From Chitinophaga pinensis (GTDB lineage Bacteria > Bacteroidota > Bacteroidia > Chitinophagales > Chitinophagaceae), in the NCBI GenBank assembly GCA_945872085.1, contig CAMBYG010000013.1, positions 1 through 35,144 of the forward strand: a stretch of 35,144 nucleotides of DNA, written 5' to 3'. The notes below the pieces were generated by a model, which saw nothing but the letters and a program-made list of their open reading frames with translations, was not told where the DNA came from and did no database searches. Shown here one piece after another: positions 1-8,316 of the stretch (within the stretch, counting starts at the first letter, position 1; every line of letters begins with the position of its first letter). A program made the position numbers and the translations under genes.

Positions 1-24
1 CTTTCTAAATACTTTAAAATAACC

Positions 25-54
25 TTGTAAATTCCTTTACTAGGCTTAACTTTG
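25..54 (+). promoter_or_regulatory. Bacteroidota-type promoter of the nuo operon
   Basis: A TTG at 25-27 is followed after 19 bases by TAACTTTG at 47-54. This matches the Bacteroidota housekeeping promoter (-33 TTG or TTTG, -7 TAnnTTTG). Transcription would start near base 60, giving a leader of about 30 bases before nuoA at 89. It is the only convincing promoter found ahead of the 14 nuo genes. The match is seen directly; the function is inferred. Confidence 0.6.
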
Positions 55-88
55 TCGGGCAAAATAACAAAACCTATATTTCTCAATT

Positions 89-484
89 ATGACACTTTCT
101 GTTTTACTTAATAGTGCTTCCAATACATCACTTAATTATCTACCCATAGTGATTCAGTTGGTGGTAGCCATAGGCTTTGTGGCGTTTATGATGAGTGTAA
201 CCCATTTGCTTGGGCCTAAAAGACGCACTAGTGACAAATTAGCCAATTTTGAAAGTGGTATCGAATCGGTTGGTAATGCCCGTCAGCCCATGGCTATCAA
301 GTATTTTTTGGTAGCTATTTTATTCGTTTTATTTGATGTAGAAGTTATTTTCTTCTACCCCTATGCGGTCAATTTTAAAGCCCTCGGGAAAGAAGGATTT
401 TTAGCGGTGCTCATGTTTGTAGCCTTCTTCTTAGTTGGATTTATTTATATCCGCAAAAGAGGTGCTTTGGATTGGGAGGAATAA
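89..484 (+). CDS. nuoA: NADH-quinone oxidoreductase subunit A
   Basis: Small membrane subunit of proton-pumping complex I, in the inner membrane near the quinone-binding junction. The 131-residue product has three hydrophobic segments (about residues 17-40, 70-92 and 98-120). It carries the family blocks KLANFESGIE (51-60) and FDVEVIFFYPYAV (82-94), whose acidic residues are conserved in NuoA. Length is normal for the family. It is the first gene of a 14-gene operon and is followed by nuoB after 47 bases, the widest gap in the operon. The ATG at 89 lies about 30 bases behind a good TAnnTTTG promoter, which supports this start. Confidence 0.95.
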   Translation: MTLSVLLNSASNTSLNYLPIVIQLVVAIGFVAFMMSVTHLLGPKRRTSDKLANFESGIESVGNARQPMAIKYFLVAILFVLFDVEVIFFYPYAVNFKALGKEGFLAVLMFVAFFLVGFIYIRKRGALDWEE

Positions 485-531
485 ACATTTTTATAAAAAA
501 CTAGTTTTACTAACAATATTTAAAATTTCAT

Positions 532-1092
532 ATGCGTCCAGTTCAATATAATACCAACCTTAAAATGGTTGATTTGCCTGAAGGCCACTCTGGCGAAGGT
601 TTTTTTGCAACGTCTTTAAATAATGTAATTGGCCTAGCTAGGAAAAACTCTATTTGGCCTTTGCCTTTTGCCACTTCTTGCTGTGGTATCGAATTTATGG
701 CCACTATGGCTGCCCACTATGATTTAGCGCGTTTTGGATCGGAGCGTTTAGGCTTTAGTCCACGCCAATGCGATTTATTAATGGTAATGGGCACGATCTC
801 TAAAAAAATGGCCCCTATTTTACGTCAAGTTTATCTTCAAATGGCCGAACCTCGCTGGGTTTTGGCTGTAGGTGCTTGTGCTTCTAGTGGTGGTATTTTT
901 GATAGCTATTCGGTTTTACAAGGCATCGATCAAGTAATACCGGTAGACGTGTACGTACCCGGATGTCCACCACGACCAGAGGCTATCATAGACGGAATTA
1001 TGAAAATCCAAGAATTGGTGGGACAAGAAAGCTTACGCCGCAGAAATAGCGAACAATATAAAGGACTTTTAGAAAGCTACGGAATTCAATAG
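532..1092 (+). CDS. nuoB: NADH-quinone oxidoreductase subunit B
   Basis: Peripheral subunit of complex I that holds the terminal [4Fe-4S] cluster N2, which passes electrons to quinone. The 186-residue protein shows the four ligand cysteines: the tandem pair C50-C51, C116 (GACASSGG) and C145 (VPGCPPRPE). The conserved block [18 protein letters not shown] follows the tandem pair. A C-terminal extension of about 20 polar residues follows the core. The stop is 3 bases before nuoC, consistent with translational coupling. No residue of the cluster site is missing, so it should be functional. Confidence 0.97.
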   Translation: MRPVQYNTNLKMVDLPEGHSGEGFFATSLNNVIGLARKNSIWPLPFATSCCGIEFMATMAAHYDLARFGSERLGFSPRQCDLLMVMGTISKKMAPILRQVYLQMAEPRWVLAVGACASSGGIFDSYSVLQGIDQVIPVDVYVPGCPPRPEAIIDGIMKIQELVGQESLRRRNSEQYKGLLESYGIQ

Positions 1093-1095
1093 CAT

Positions 1096-1608
1096 ATGAC
1101 ACACGAACAAATTATTGAAACATTGGAAGCTGCCTTTGCAGGCCAACTAAGTGATTGTGATACCGCACACGGCATTAGCTCGATAACCATACCGGCTGCT
1201 GCTAATTTAAAAGTATTGCAATACTTATACGATAGCGAAGATATGCAATTTCGCTTCCTCACCGATTTAACAGCGGTGCATTACCCCAACAGAACTAATG
1301 AAGAGCTTTGTGTAGTCTATCACTTACACAGTCTTCATTTAAATAAGCGTTTACGAGTAAAATTATATGTGCCCGTTGCAGCACCAAAAGTGTTTACAGC
1401 ATCTAAGCTCTTCTCTGGTGCCAATTGGATGGAGCGTGAAACCTTCGACTTTTTTGGTGTTGATTTTGTAGGCCATCCAAATTTGAAACGCATATTAAAC
1501 GTAGATGAGATGGATTACTTCCCTATGCGAAAAGAATATCCGATGGAAGATCCAACACGTATTGATAAAGACGATGAAATGTTTGGTCGTGGAGGAACGA
1601 TTTGTTAA
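1096..1608 (+). CDS. nuoC: NADH-quinone oxidoreductase subunit C
   Basis: Hydrophilic connecting subunit of complex I (30 kDa family) that packs against NuoD. The 170-residue protein contains the family signature ERETFDFFGVDFVGHPNLKR at about residues 114-133, then the downstream block DYFPMRKEYPMEDPTR. It is a separate protein, not the NuoCD fusion of enterobacteria. It starts 3 bases after nuoB and ends 21 bases before nuoD. The cysteine just before the stop is not a known ligand. Confidence 0.95.
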   Translation: MTHEQIIETLEAAFAGQLSDCDTAHGISSITIPAAANLKVLQYLYDSEDMQFRFLTDLTAVHYPNRTNEELCVVYHLHSLHLNKRLRVKLYVPVAAPKVFTASKLFSGANWMERETFDFFGVDFVGHPNLKRILNVDEMDYFPMRKEYPMEDPTRIDKDDEMFGRGGTIC

Positions 1609-1629
1609 TTACTTAAAGAAATTATTACC

Positions 1630-2862
1630 ATGTCAGCACATATACATTTAGACGAAGCTTCTATTCAAAAACAAACGACCACGCTTAATCTTGGTCCTAC
1701 TCACCCTGCTACACACGGGGTGTTTCAGAATATTTTGGAAATGGATGGAGAACGTATCGTTAGCGCAGTGCCCACCGTTGGCTATATTCATAGAGCATTC
1801 GAAAAAATTGCTGAACGTCGCCCTTATTATCAAATTACGCCCCTTACCGATCGATTAAATTATTGCTCATCTCCTATCAACAATATGGGATGGCACATTA
1901 CGGTAGAGCGCTTATTGGGTATTAAAACACCAAAGCGCGTTGACTATTTACGTGTTATCATCATGGAATTGTCTCGCATTGCCGATCATTTGGTGTGCAA
2001 TTCGGTAATTGGCGTAGATACCGGAGCCTTGACCAGTTTCGTATATGTATTCGAATTTAGAGAGCATATTTATGAGATTTTTGAAGCTGTTTGTGGTTCT
2101 CGTTTAACCACTAATATTGGTCGCTTTGGAGGTTTCGAACGTAATTTCCCACAAGAAGCTTTCGATAAAATCAATACATTTTTAGAAGCGTTTCCACGCG
2201 GTATGAAAGAGTTTGAATCCTTGCTTACGCGCAACCGCATATTTATGGAGCGCACCATGGGCGTAGGTGGTATTAGTGCAGAAAGAGCATTGAATTATAG
2301 TTTTACAGGACCCAATTTGCGTGCAGCTGGCGTTGATTATGATGTGCGCGTGGCGCAACCCTATAGTTCTTATGAAGATTTTGATTTCAAAATTCCAGTA
2401 GGTACTACTGGCGATGTGTATGATCGTTTCTTAGTGCGCAACCAAGAAATTTGGGAAAGCGTAAGCATTATCAAACAAGCGCTCGAAAAAATTGCTGCTT
2501 TAGAAGCTGCAGATCCAAGTCAGAAAGAAGTTTTCTATGCACCAGAAGCAGATAAATATCATTTACCACCCAAAGAAGATGTGTATACCAAAATGGAAGC
2601 ACTAATCTTCCACTTCAAAATGGTGATGGGTGAAATTGAAGTTTTACCAGGTGAAATTTATTCAGCAGTAGAAGGTGGTAACGGTGAAGTAGGTTATTAT
2701 TTAATCAGCGATGGTGGTAGAACCCCGTATCGCTTACATTTTAGAAGACCTTGCTTTATTTATTACCAAGCATACCCAGAAATTATACAAGGTAGTTTAC
2801 TAAGTGATGCGGTAGTTACGATGAGTAGTTTAAACCTAATTGCCGGAGAATTAGACGCATAA
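1630..2862 (+). CDS. nuoD: NADH-quinone oxidoreductase subunit D
   Basis: The 49 kDa subunit of complex I, which forms the quinone-reaction cavity together with NuoB. The 410-residue protein shows the hallmark LGPTHPATHG (about residues 21-30), the block DRLNYCSSPINNMGW that lines the quinone site, and the C-terminal GYYLISDGGRTPYRLHFRRP. The last corresponds to the region related to the large subunit of NiFe hydrogenases. Length is slightly above the bare family core of about 400 residues because of a short polar N-terminus. It lies 21 bases behind nuoC and 18 bases ahead of nuoE. Confidence 0.97.
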   Translation: MSAHIHLDEASIQKQTTTLNLGPTHPATHGVFQNILEMDGERIVSAVPTVGYIHRAFEKIAERRPYYQITPLTDRLNYCSSPINNMGWHITVERLLGIKTPKRVDYLRVIIMELSRIADHLVCNSVIGVDTGALTSFVYVFEFREHIYEIFEAVCGSRLTTNIGRFGGFERNFPQEAFDKINTFLEAFPRGMKEFESLLTRNRIFMERTMGVGGISAERALNYSFTGPNLRAAGVDYDVRVAQPYSSYEDFDFKIPVGTTGDVYDRFLVRNQEIWESVSIIKQALEKIAALEAADPSQKEVFYAPEADKYHLPPKEDVYTKMEALIFHFKMVMGEIEVLPGEIYSAVEGGNGEVGYYLISDGGRTPYRLHFRRPCFIYYQAYPEIIQGSLLSDAVVTMSSLNLIAGELDA

Positions 2863-2880
2863 TAAAGACATTAATAACGT

Positions 2881-3375
2881 ATGAAACAATTTTCAGCAGA
2901 ACAATTAAATCAAGTACAAGCTATTATAGCACGCTACCCTGAAGGGAAACAAAAAAGTGCGCTAATACCTTTGCTTCATCTTGCACAAGAAACTTTTGGT
3001 GGCTGGTTAGATACCGAAACCATGGATTATATAGCTGCTTTACTAACCATCAAACCGATTGAAGTATATGAAGTAGCTTCTTTTTACTCGATGTTTCACA
3101 TGAAGCCCGTAGGCAAGCACGTTTTCGAAGTTTGCCAAACCGGTCCTTGCATGTTAAATGGTAGCGATGAAATCATAGCCTATATCAAAGAAAAATTAGG
3201 CATCGAAGCTGGTCAAACAACTGCAGATGGTTTATTTACTTTAAAACCGGTAGAATGTTTGGGTGCTTGTGGATATGCGCCTATGATGCAATTGGGCAAA
3301 CACTATAAAGAGTTTTTGACCAAAGAAAAAGTGGATCAAATAATTGAAGAATTAAGAACGGCATCAAAACATTAA
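2881..3375 (+). CDS. nuoE: NADH-quinone oxidoreductase subunit E
   Basis: The 24 kDa thioredoxin-like [2Fe-2S] subunit of the NADH-oxidising module, which binds cluster N1a and pairs with NuoF. The 164-residue protein has the four expected cysteines: C85 and C90 (CQTGPC) and C126 and C130 (CLGAC). An N-terminal helical part precedes them (EVYEVASFYSMF). The presence of nuoE and nuoF shows that this complex accepts electrons from NADH, unlike the 11-subunit forms. It starts 18 bases after nuoD. Confidence 0.96.
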   Translation: MKQFSAEQLNQVQAIIARYPEGKQKSALIPLLHLAQETFGGWLDTETMDYIAALLTIKPIEVYEVASFYSMFHMKPVGKHVFEVCQTGPCMLNGSDEIIAYIKEKLGIEAGQTTADGLFTLKPVECLGACGYAPMMQLGKHYKEFLTKEKVDQIIEELRTASKH

Positions 3376-3397
3376 AAAAATCATAAAGCAATAGCTT

Positions 3398-4750
3398 ATG
3401 TCTAAAAAGATATTATTAGAACATGCTCATATCGAAGGTATTCGTTTTTATGAAACCTATCGAAAAAATGGTGGTTATAGAAGTGTGGAGAAAGCACTTA
3501 AAATGAGCCCAGACGACATTGTAGAAGAGGTTAAGAAAAGTGGCTTAAGAGGTCGTGGTGGCGCAGGTTTCCCAACTGGTATGAAGTGGAGTTTTTTGGC
3601 AAAACCTGAAGGCGTTCCTCGCCATTTGGTATGTAATGCCGATGAATCTGAGCCGGGCACTTTCAAGGATCGTTATTTAATGGAGTTCCTTCCGCACTTA
3701 TTAATCGAAGGCTTGATTGTTTCTTCTTTTGCATTGGGGTCTAATGCTACCTATATCTATATCCGTGGCGAGTATGCTTGGATACCGGATATTTTAGAGC
3801 AAGCCATTGCAGAAGCTAAAGCTAATGGTTGGTTGGGAAAAAATATTTTAGGTACCGGTTTCGATTGCGAAATTTATGTGCAACGCGGAGCGGGTGCTTA
3901 TATCTGTGGAGAAGAAACTGCTTTGATTGAAAGCTTAGAAGGAAAGCGCGGTAATCCACGTATCAAACCTCCATTCCCAGCTATTCAAGGGCTTTGGATG
4001 CGCCCTACCGTAGTAAACAATGTAGAAACTTTAGCAGCTGTGGTGCCTATTATTAATATGGGCGGCGATGAGTATGCAAAAATAGGCGTAGGAAAATCTA
4101 CCGGCACCAAACTACTTTCTGTTTGTGGTAATGTAAATAAACCAGGCGTTTATGAAATAGATATGACCATCTCTGTTGAAGAATTTATTTATAGCGATGC
4201 GTATTGTGGTGGCATTCCTAACAGAAAAAAATTGAAAGCATGTATACCAGGCGGTTCTTCTGTACCTATTTTGCCAGCTAATTTATTATTAAAAACAGCC
4301 AAAGGCGAAAACCGTATGATGAATTACGAAAGTCTTGCTGATGGTGGTTTTGCAACAGGTTCTATGATGGGCTCGGGAGGTTTTATTGTGTTAGATGAAA
4401 CGCAATGTATCGTTCGCCATACGATGAGTCTTGCGCGTTTTTACAACCATGAAAGTTGTGGCCAATGCAGTCCTTGCAGAGAAGGTACGGGCTGGATGTA
4501 TAAAATCTTGAAAAATATTGAATACGGTCATGGTAAAATGAGTGATATTGATTTACTATGGGATGTGCAACGAAAAATTGAAGGCAACACCATTTGTCCT
4601 CTAGGCGATGCTGCTGCATGGCCTGTGGCAGCTGCTATTCGTCATTTTAGAGATGAGTTTGAATGGCATATTAATAATCCGGTAGAAGCACAAACGCGTA
4701 ATTATGGATTGGCGCATTATGCAGATCCTATTCATGTGCCAACTGTTTAA
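3398..4750 (+). CDS. nuoF: NADH-quinone oxidoreductase subunit F
   Basis: NADH-binding, FMN-carrying subunit of complex I (51 kDa family), where hydride from NADH enters. The 450-residue protein has the FMN/NADH-binding glycine block GLRGRGGAGFPTGMKW (49-64), the block GAGAYICGEETALIESLEG and an SLBB-like middle part. Its N3 [4Fe-4S] ligands are C354, C357 and C360 (CGQCSPC) and C400 (NTICPLGDAAAWP). The protein ends about 50 residues after the last ligand, as is usual. It starts 22 bases behind nuoE and lies 35 bases ahead of nuoG. Confidence 0.97.
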   Translation: MSKKILLEHAHIEGIRFYETYRKNGGYRSVEKALKMSPDDIVEEVKKSGLRGRGGAGFPTGMKWSFLAKPEGVPRHLVCNADESEPGTFKDRYLMEFLPHLLIEGLIVSSFALGSNATYIYIRGEYAWIPDILEQAIAEAKANGWLGKNILGTGFDCEIYVQRGAGAYICGEETALIESLEGKRGNPRIKPPFPAIQGLWMRPTVVNNVETLAAVVPIINMGGDEYAKIGVGKSTGTKLLSVCGNVNKPGVYEIDMTISVEEFIYSDAYCGGIPNRKKLKACIPGGSSVPILPANLLLKTAKGENRMMNYESLADGGFATGSMMGSGGFIVLDETQCIVRHTMSLARFYNHESCGQCSPCREGTGWMYKILKNIEYGHGKMSDIDLLWDVQRKIEGNTICPLGDAAAWPVAAAIRHFRDEFEWHINNPVEAQTRNYGLAHYADPIHVPTV

Positions 4751-4785
4751 AAAATAATAATCGCTAACGCGAAAAAAAATATAAC

Positions 4786-5859
4786 ATGAGTGAACAAATT
4801 AAAGTAACTATTGATAACATAACAGTAGCCGTTGCACCTGGTACTACTATTTTACAAGCAGCACGACAAATTGGAGGAGAAGTAACACCTCCTGCGATGT
4901 GCTATTACAGTAAACTAGAAGGAAGTGGTGGTAAATGCCGTACCTGTTTGGTAGAAGTTTCGAAAGGCTCTGAAAAAGATCCTCGACCTATGCCAAAATT
5001 AGTAGCTAGTTGTCGCACCCCAGTATCCGATGGTATGGAGGTTAAAAATATTACCTCTCCAAAAGTATTAGATGCTCGAGCTGGTATTGTAGAAATGTTA
5101 TTAATCAATCACCCATTGGATTGCCCTGTTTGTGACCAAGCTGGCGAATGTCATTTGCAAGATTTGAGTTATGAGCATGGTGCAAGCAGCACACGATATG
5201 AGTTTGATAGACGTACGTTTGAAAAAGAAGACATAGGTCCATATATTCAATTACATATGAATCGTTGTATTCTTTGCTATCGTTGTGTATACACGGCAGA
5301 TCAGCTAACGGGCAAACGCGAGCATGGTGTATTAGATCGTGGCGATCATGCTGCTATTAGTACGTGTATTGGAAAAGCATTAGACAATGATTTTATTGGC
5401 AATGTAATAGATGTTTGTCCAGTAGGGGCATTAACCGACAAAACATTCCGATTCAAAAATCGGGTATGGTTTACTAAGCCTGTAGACGCCCATCGTGATT
5501 GTCCTACCTGCTCAGGAAAAACAAGATTGTGGATGCGTGGCGATGAAGTATATCGCGTAACAGCAAGAAAAGATAAATGGGGCGAAGTAGAAGAGTGGAT
5601 ATGCAATACCTGTCGTTTCGATAAAAAACAAGCAAGTGATTGGAAGATAGAGGGACCAAGTAAAATTGATCGCCACAGTGTAATTGCACAAGGCCATTAC
5701 GAAGGCGTTTTGAAACCGCAAAATTTCTTACCAGAAGTCATTGGTAGAAATCCAAAATTATTGATGAATATACATGATGTAAGTGGTGTCAATAAAAACG
5801 ATATTGAATTGAGTAAATTAAATGGTCCTGCACATAGTAGCGACTTTGATAAAAAATAA
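4786..5859 (+). CDS. nuoG: NADH-quinone oxidoreductase subunit G, short form lacking the molybdopterin-like domain
   Basis: Iron-sulfur subunit that carries electrons from NuoF towards NuoI. Ligand sets seen are [2Fe-2S] N1b (C39, C51, C54, C76), N5 (H109, C113, C116, C122) and N4 (C161, C164, C167, C211). After these comes a module with C239-x2-C242 and C273-x2-C276, then a tail of about 80 unrecognised residues. The protein has 357 residues, whereas E. coli-type NuoG has about 900; the molybdopterin-oxidoreductase domain is absent. The stop is followed 26 bases later by nuoH, so this is not a frameshift artefact at that boundary. Short NuoG is, from memory, normal in many Bacteroidota. The C239-C276 module resembles a rearranged N7 site or a zinc ribbon; its ligand is unknown. 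Confidence 0.93.
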   Translation: MSEQIKVTIDNITVAVAPGTTILQAARQIGGEVTPPAMCYYSKLEGSGGKCRTCLVEVSKGSEKDPRPMPKLVASCRTPVSDGMEVKNITSPKVLDARAGIVEMLLINHPLDCPVCDQAGECHLQDLSYEHGASSTRYEFDRRTFEKEDIGPYIQLHMNRCILCYRCVYTADQLTGKREHGVLDRGDHAAISTCIGKALDNDFIGNVIDVCPVGALTDKTFRFKNRVWFTKPVDAHRDCPTCSGKTRLWMRGDEVYRVTARKDKWGEVEEWICNTCRFDKKQASDWKIEGPSKIDRHSVIAQGHYEGVLKPQNFLPEVIGRNPKLLMNIHDVSGVNKNDIELSKLNGPAHSSDFDKK

Positions 5860-5885
5860 TTATTAACGAATCACAATACAACTAC

Positions 5886-6956
5886 ATGTTATTACTGACT
5901 ATAGATTGGAGTTTTATTATAGAAAAATTGATTTTAATTTCTGTAATTCTCGGCGCGTCATTGGGTGTGGCAACTTATGCTACTTGGGGCGAGCGTAAAG
6001 TAGCTGCTTGGATGCAAGATAGAAAAGGACCAAGCCGTGCAGGACCCTTTGGTTTATTGCAACCTATCGCCGATGGTATCAAATTATTTTTTAAAGAAGA
6101 AATTATACCTACAGATGCCAATCGATTCTTGTTTATATTAGGTCCATCTTTAGCGATGCTTACCGCTTGTATGGCAAGCGCAGTTGTTCCTTGGGGTCCG
6201 AGTATAGAATTAGAAAGCGGCAGAGTAATTGCCTTGCAAGTAGCCGATATTAACATTGGTATCTTATATGTGTTTGGTGTAGTGAGTGTGGGTGTTTATG
6301 GTATTATGTTGGGTGGATGGGCTTCTAACAATAAATACTCTTTAATGGGTAGTGTGCGTGCAGCATCTCAAGCTATTTCTTATGAATTAGCAATGGGTAT
6401 TAGCCTTATTGCATTATTGATGATGACCGGCACTTTAAGCTTAGCAGAAATTGTAAATCAACAACATGGATTTTGGGAAAATGGATGGTTTACATGGAAT
6501 GTGGCCAAACAACCATTGGGCTTTATCATCTTTTTAGTGTGTGCATTTGCAGAATTGAACAGAGCGCCTTTCGATTTGCCAGAAGCTGAAAGTGAGTTGG
6601 TTGCAGGATATCATACAGAATACTCTTCAATGAAATTAGGCTTTTACTTATTTGCAGAATATGTAAACTTGTTTATCAGCTCAGCAATTTTAATCACCTT
6701 GTTTTTTGGTGGTTATAATTTCCCTTTTATGGATCAAGTTGCTGGTAGTGTGAGCCCAATAGTTTTTTCAGCAATATGTGTTTTGGTATTGATGACTAAA
6801 ACCATTATGATGATTTTATTTTTCATGTTCATCCGTTGGACGATCCCGAGATTTAGATATGATCAATTAATGAATTTAGGTTGGAAATCACTTATTCCAT
6901 TAGCCCTTGTAAATATGTTAATTACTGGAGCCATTATTATTTGGGTATTAAATTAA
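5886..6956 (+). CDS. nuoH: NADH-quinone oxidoreductase subunit H
   Basis: Integral membrane subunit of complex I that forms the quinone-entry chamber together with NuoB and NuoD. The 356-residue protein has about eight to nine hydrophobic segments. It carries the family signatures GERKVAAWMQDRKGPSRAGP (about 35-54) and, further on, ELNRAPFDLPEAESELVAGY, whose charged residues line the quinone cavity. The C-terminal WTIPRFRYDQLMNLGWK is also typical. Length is normal. It lies 26 bases behind nuoG and 9 bases ahead of nuoI. Confidence 0.97.
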   Translation: MLLLTIDWSFIIEKLILISVILGASLGVATYATWGERKVAAWMQDRKGPSRAGPFGLLQPIADGIKLFFKEEIIPTDANRFLFILGPSLAMLTACMASAVVPWGPSIELESGRVIALQVADINIGILYVFGVVSVGVYGIMLGGWASNNKYSLMGSVRAASQAISYELAMGISLIALLMMTGTLSLAEIVNQQHGFWENGWFTWNVAKQPLGFIIFLVCAFAELNRAPFDLPEAESELVAGYHTEYSSMKLGFYLFAEYVNLFISSAILITLFFGGYNFPFMDQVAGSVSPIVFSAICVLVLMTKTIMMILFFMFIRWTIPRFRYDQLMNLGWKSLIPLALVNMLITGAIIIWVLN

Positions 6957-6965
6957 AAAGAAACC

Positions 6966-7469
6966 ATGCAAGAATTAACAAATAAAAGAGTAGCTGTAGA
7001 TAGAAAGCCCATGACGTTCATGGAGCGCCTCTATATTCCTACTATAATAAAAGGACTTTTTATAACGGTAGGTCATATTTTTAAAAAGCCTGCAACGATT
7101 AGTTATCCTGAACAGCAACGTCCATTTAGTCCGGTGTTTAGAGGCTTACATATTTTAAATAGAGATGAGCAAGGACGTGAAAAATGCACGGCGTGTGGCT
7201 TATGCGCTTTGTCTTGCCCTGCAGAAGCTATTACTATGGAAGCGGCAGAACGAGTAAAAGGCGAAGAACATTTGTATAAAGAAGAAAAATATGCAGCAAA
7301 ATATGAGATCAATATGTTGCGTTGTATATTCTGTGGTTTATGCGAAGAGGCTTGTCCTAAAGATGCCATTTACTTGTCAGAAACCGTTGCGCAAGCCAAC
7401 TATTCTCGCAAGAGCTTTATTTATAACAAAGAAGATTTATTAATTCCAAATCCAAACGAAACACATTAA
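6966..7469 (+). CDS. nuoI: NADH-quinone oxidoreductase subunit I
   Basis: Ferredoxin-like subunit of complex I with two [4Fe-4S] clusters (N6a and N6b) that bridge NuoG and NuoB. The 167-residue protein shows two complete CxxCxxCxxxCP motifs: C74, C77, C80, C84 and C120, C123, C126, C130. The spacing between them (about 35 residues) is usual. An amphipathic N-terminus (FMERLYIPTIIKGLFITVGH) would lie on the membrane. It starts 9 bases behind nuoH and stops 2 bases ahead of nuoJ, so nuoI-nuoJ translation is probably coupled. Confidence 0.96.
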   Translation: MQELTNKRVAVDRKPMTFMERLYIPTIIKGLFITVGHIFKKPATISYPEQQRPFSPVFRGLHILNRDEQGREKCTACGLCALSCPAEAITMEAAERVKGEEHLYKEEKYAAKYEINMLRCIFCGLCEEACPKDAIYLSETVAQANYSRKSFIYNKEDLLIPNPNETH

Positions 7470-7471
7470 AT

Positions 7472-7969
7472 ATGAACCCACATCAACTTGTATTTTGGAT
7501 TTTATCCGTCATTGCTATTGGTGGAGCCTTAGGGGTGATACTCAGTAGAAACCCCGTAGCCAGTGTATTGTTTTTGATTGTCACTTTTTTTGCGGTGTCG
7601 GGTCATTATATATTACTTAATGCACAATTTTTAGCTATTGTAAACATAATTGTATACGCAGGTGCTATCATGGTTTTGTTTTTGTACGTCATCATGCTTA
7701 TGAATTTAAATGGCGATGTAGAACCACAAAAAAGTAAATTATTACAGTTTGCCGGTATAATTTCTGGAGGCATTTTGTTTTTAGTGTTATTAGCGGCATT
7801 TAAAACCACGCAACTAAATACAACACCTATCAATGCTTCTACTTCCATTGGATTAATTAGCGAATTAGGCCAAGTTTTATTTACACGATTTGTATTTCCT
7901 TTCGAGATCAGTAGTATATTATTTTTGAGTGCTATGGTAGGTGCCGTAGTAATTGGTAAAAAAGATTAA
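7472..7969 (+). CDS. nuoJ: NADH-quinone oxidoreductase subunit J
   Basis: Membrane subunit of complex I, homologous to mitochondrial ND6. The 165-residue protein has five hydrophobic segments and the family block VIVYAGAIMVLFLYVIMLMN (about 60-79), which contains the conserved Tyr-Ala-Gly-Ala helix that unwinds during turnover in complex I. It starts 2 bases after nuoI and lies 11 bases ahead of nuoK. The gene ends with the hydrophobic segment SSILFLSAMVGAVVIGKKD, as in other short NuoJ proteins. Confidence 0.95.
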   Translation: MNPHQLVFWILSVIAIGGALGVILSRNPVASVLFLIVTFFAVSGHYILLNAQFLAIVNIIVYAGAIMVLFLYVIMLMNLNGDVEPQKSKLLQFAGIISGGILFLVLLAAFKTTQLNTTPINASTSIGLISELGQVLFTRFVFPFEISSILFLSAMVGAVVIGKKD

Positions 7970-7980
7970 AATAAGTAAGT

Positions 7981-8280
7981 ATGCCTATTCAATATTATAT
8001 TTTTCTAAGCCTTGCCTTATTTAGCATAGGCGTAATGGGAACCATGATGCGCAGAAATGCCATTATCATTTTTATGTGCATTGAACTGATGCTGAACGCT
8101 GTTAACTTATTAATGGTAGCTTTTTCTAATTATTGGGAAAATAGCAATGCACAGATTTTCGTGTTTTTCATAATGGTTGTGGCTGCCGCAGAAGTAGCTG
8201 TAGGATTAGCGATTATCACCTTGGTGTATAGAAAAGTAAACTCAGTAGATATTAATATTTTAAATCGATTAAAAAATTAA
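7981..8280 (+). CDS. nuoK: NADH-quinone oxidoreductase subunit K
   Basis: Small membrane subunit of complex I (ND4L/MnhC type). The 99-residue protein has three transmembrane helices and the two conserved buried glutamates of the proton path, in FMCIELMLNAVNL (about residue 37) and AAAEVAVGLAII (about residue 71). Length matches the family (about 100). It lies 11 bases behind nuoJ and 36 bases ahead of nuoL. Confidence 0.96.
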   Translation: MPIQYYIFLSLALFSIGVMGTMMRRNAIIIFMCIELMLNAVNLLMVAFSNYWENSNAQIFVFFIMVVAAAEVAVGLAIITLVYRKVNSVDINILNRLKN

Positions 8281-8316
8281 TACTGCCATTAAAAATAACT
8301 TTTAGAAAGAAAATTT

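Noticed and set aside
5346-5721. Three overlapping minus-strand reading frames inside nuoG, one hydrophobic
   Set aside because: They mirror the conserved iron-sulfur coding sequence and have no family features or promoters.
4786-5859. NuoG truncated by a frameshift or assembly error
   Set aside because: nuoH follows after 26 bases in good order, so there is no leftover fragment of a molybdopterin domain in any frame; the short form is also known in the phylum.
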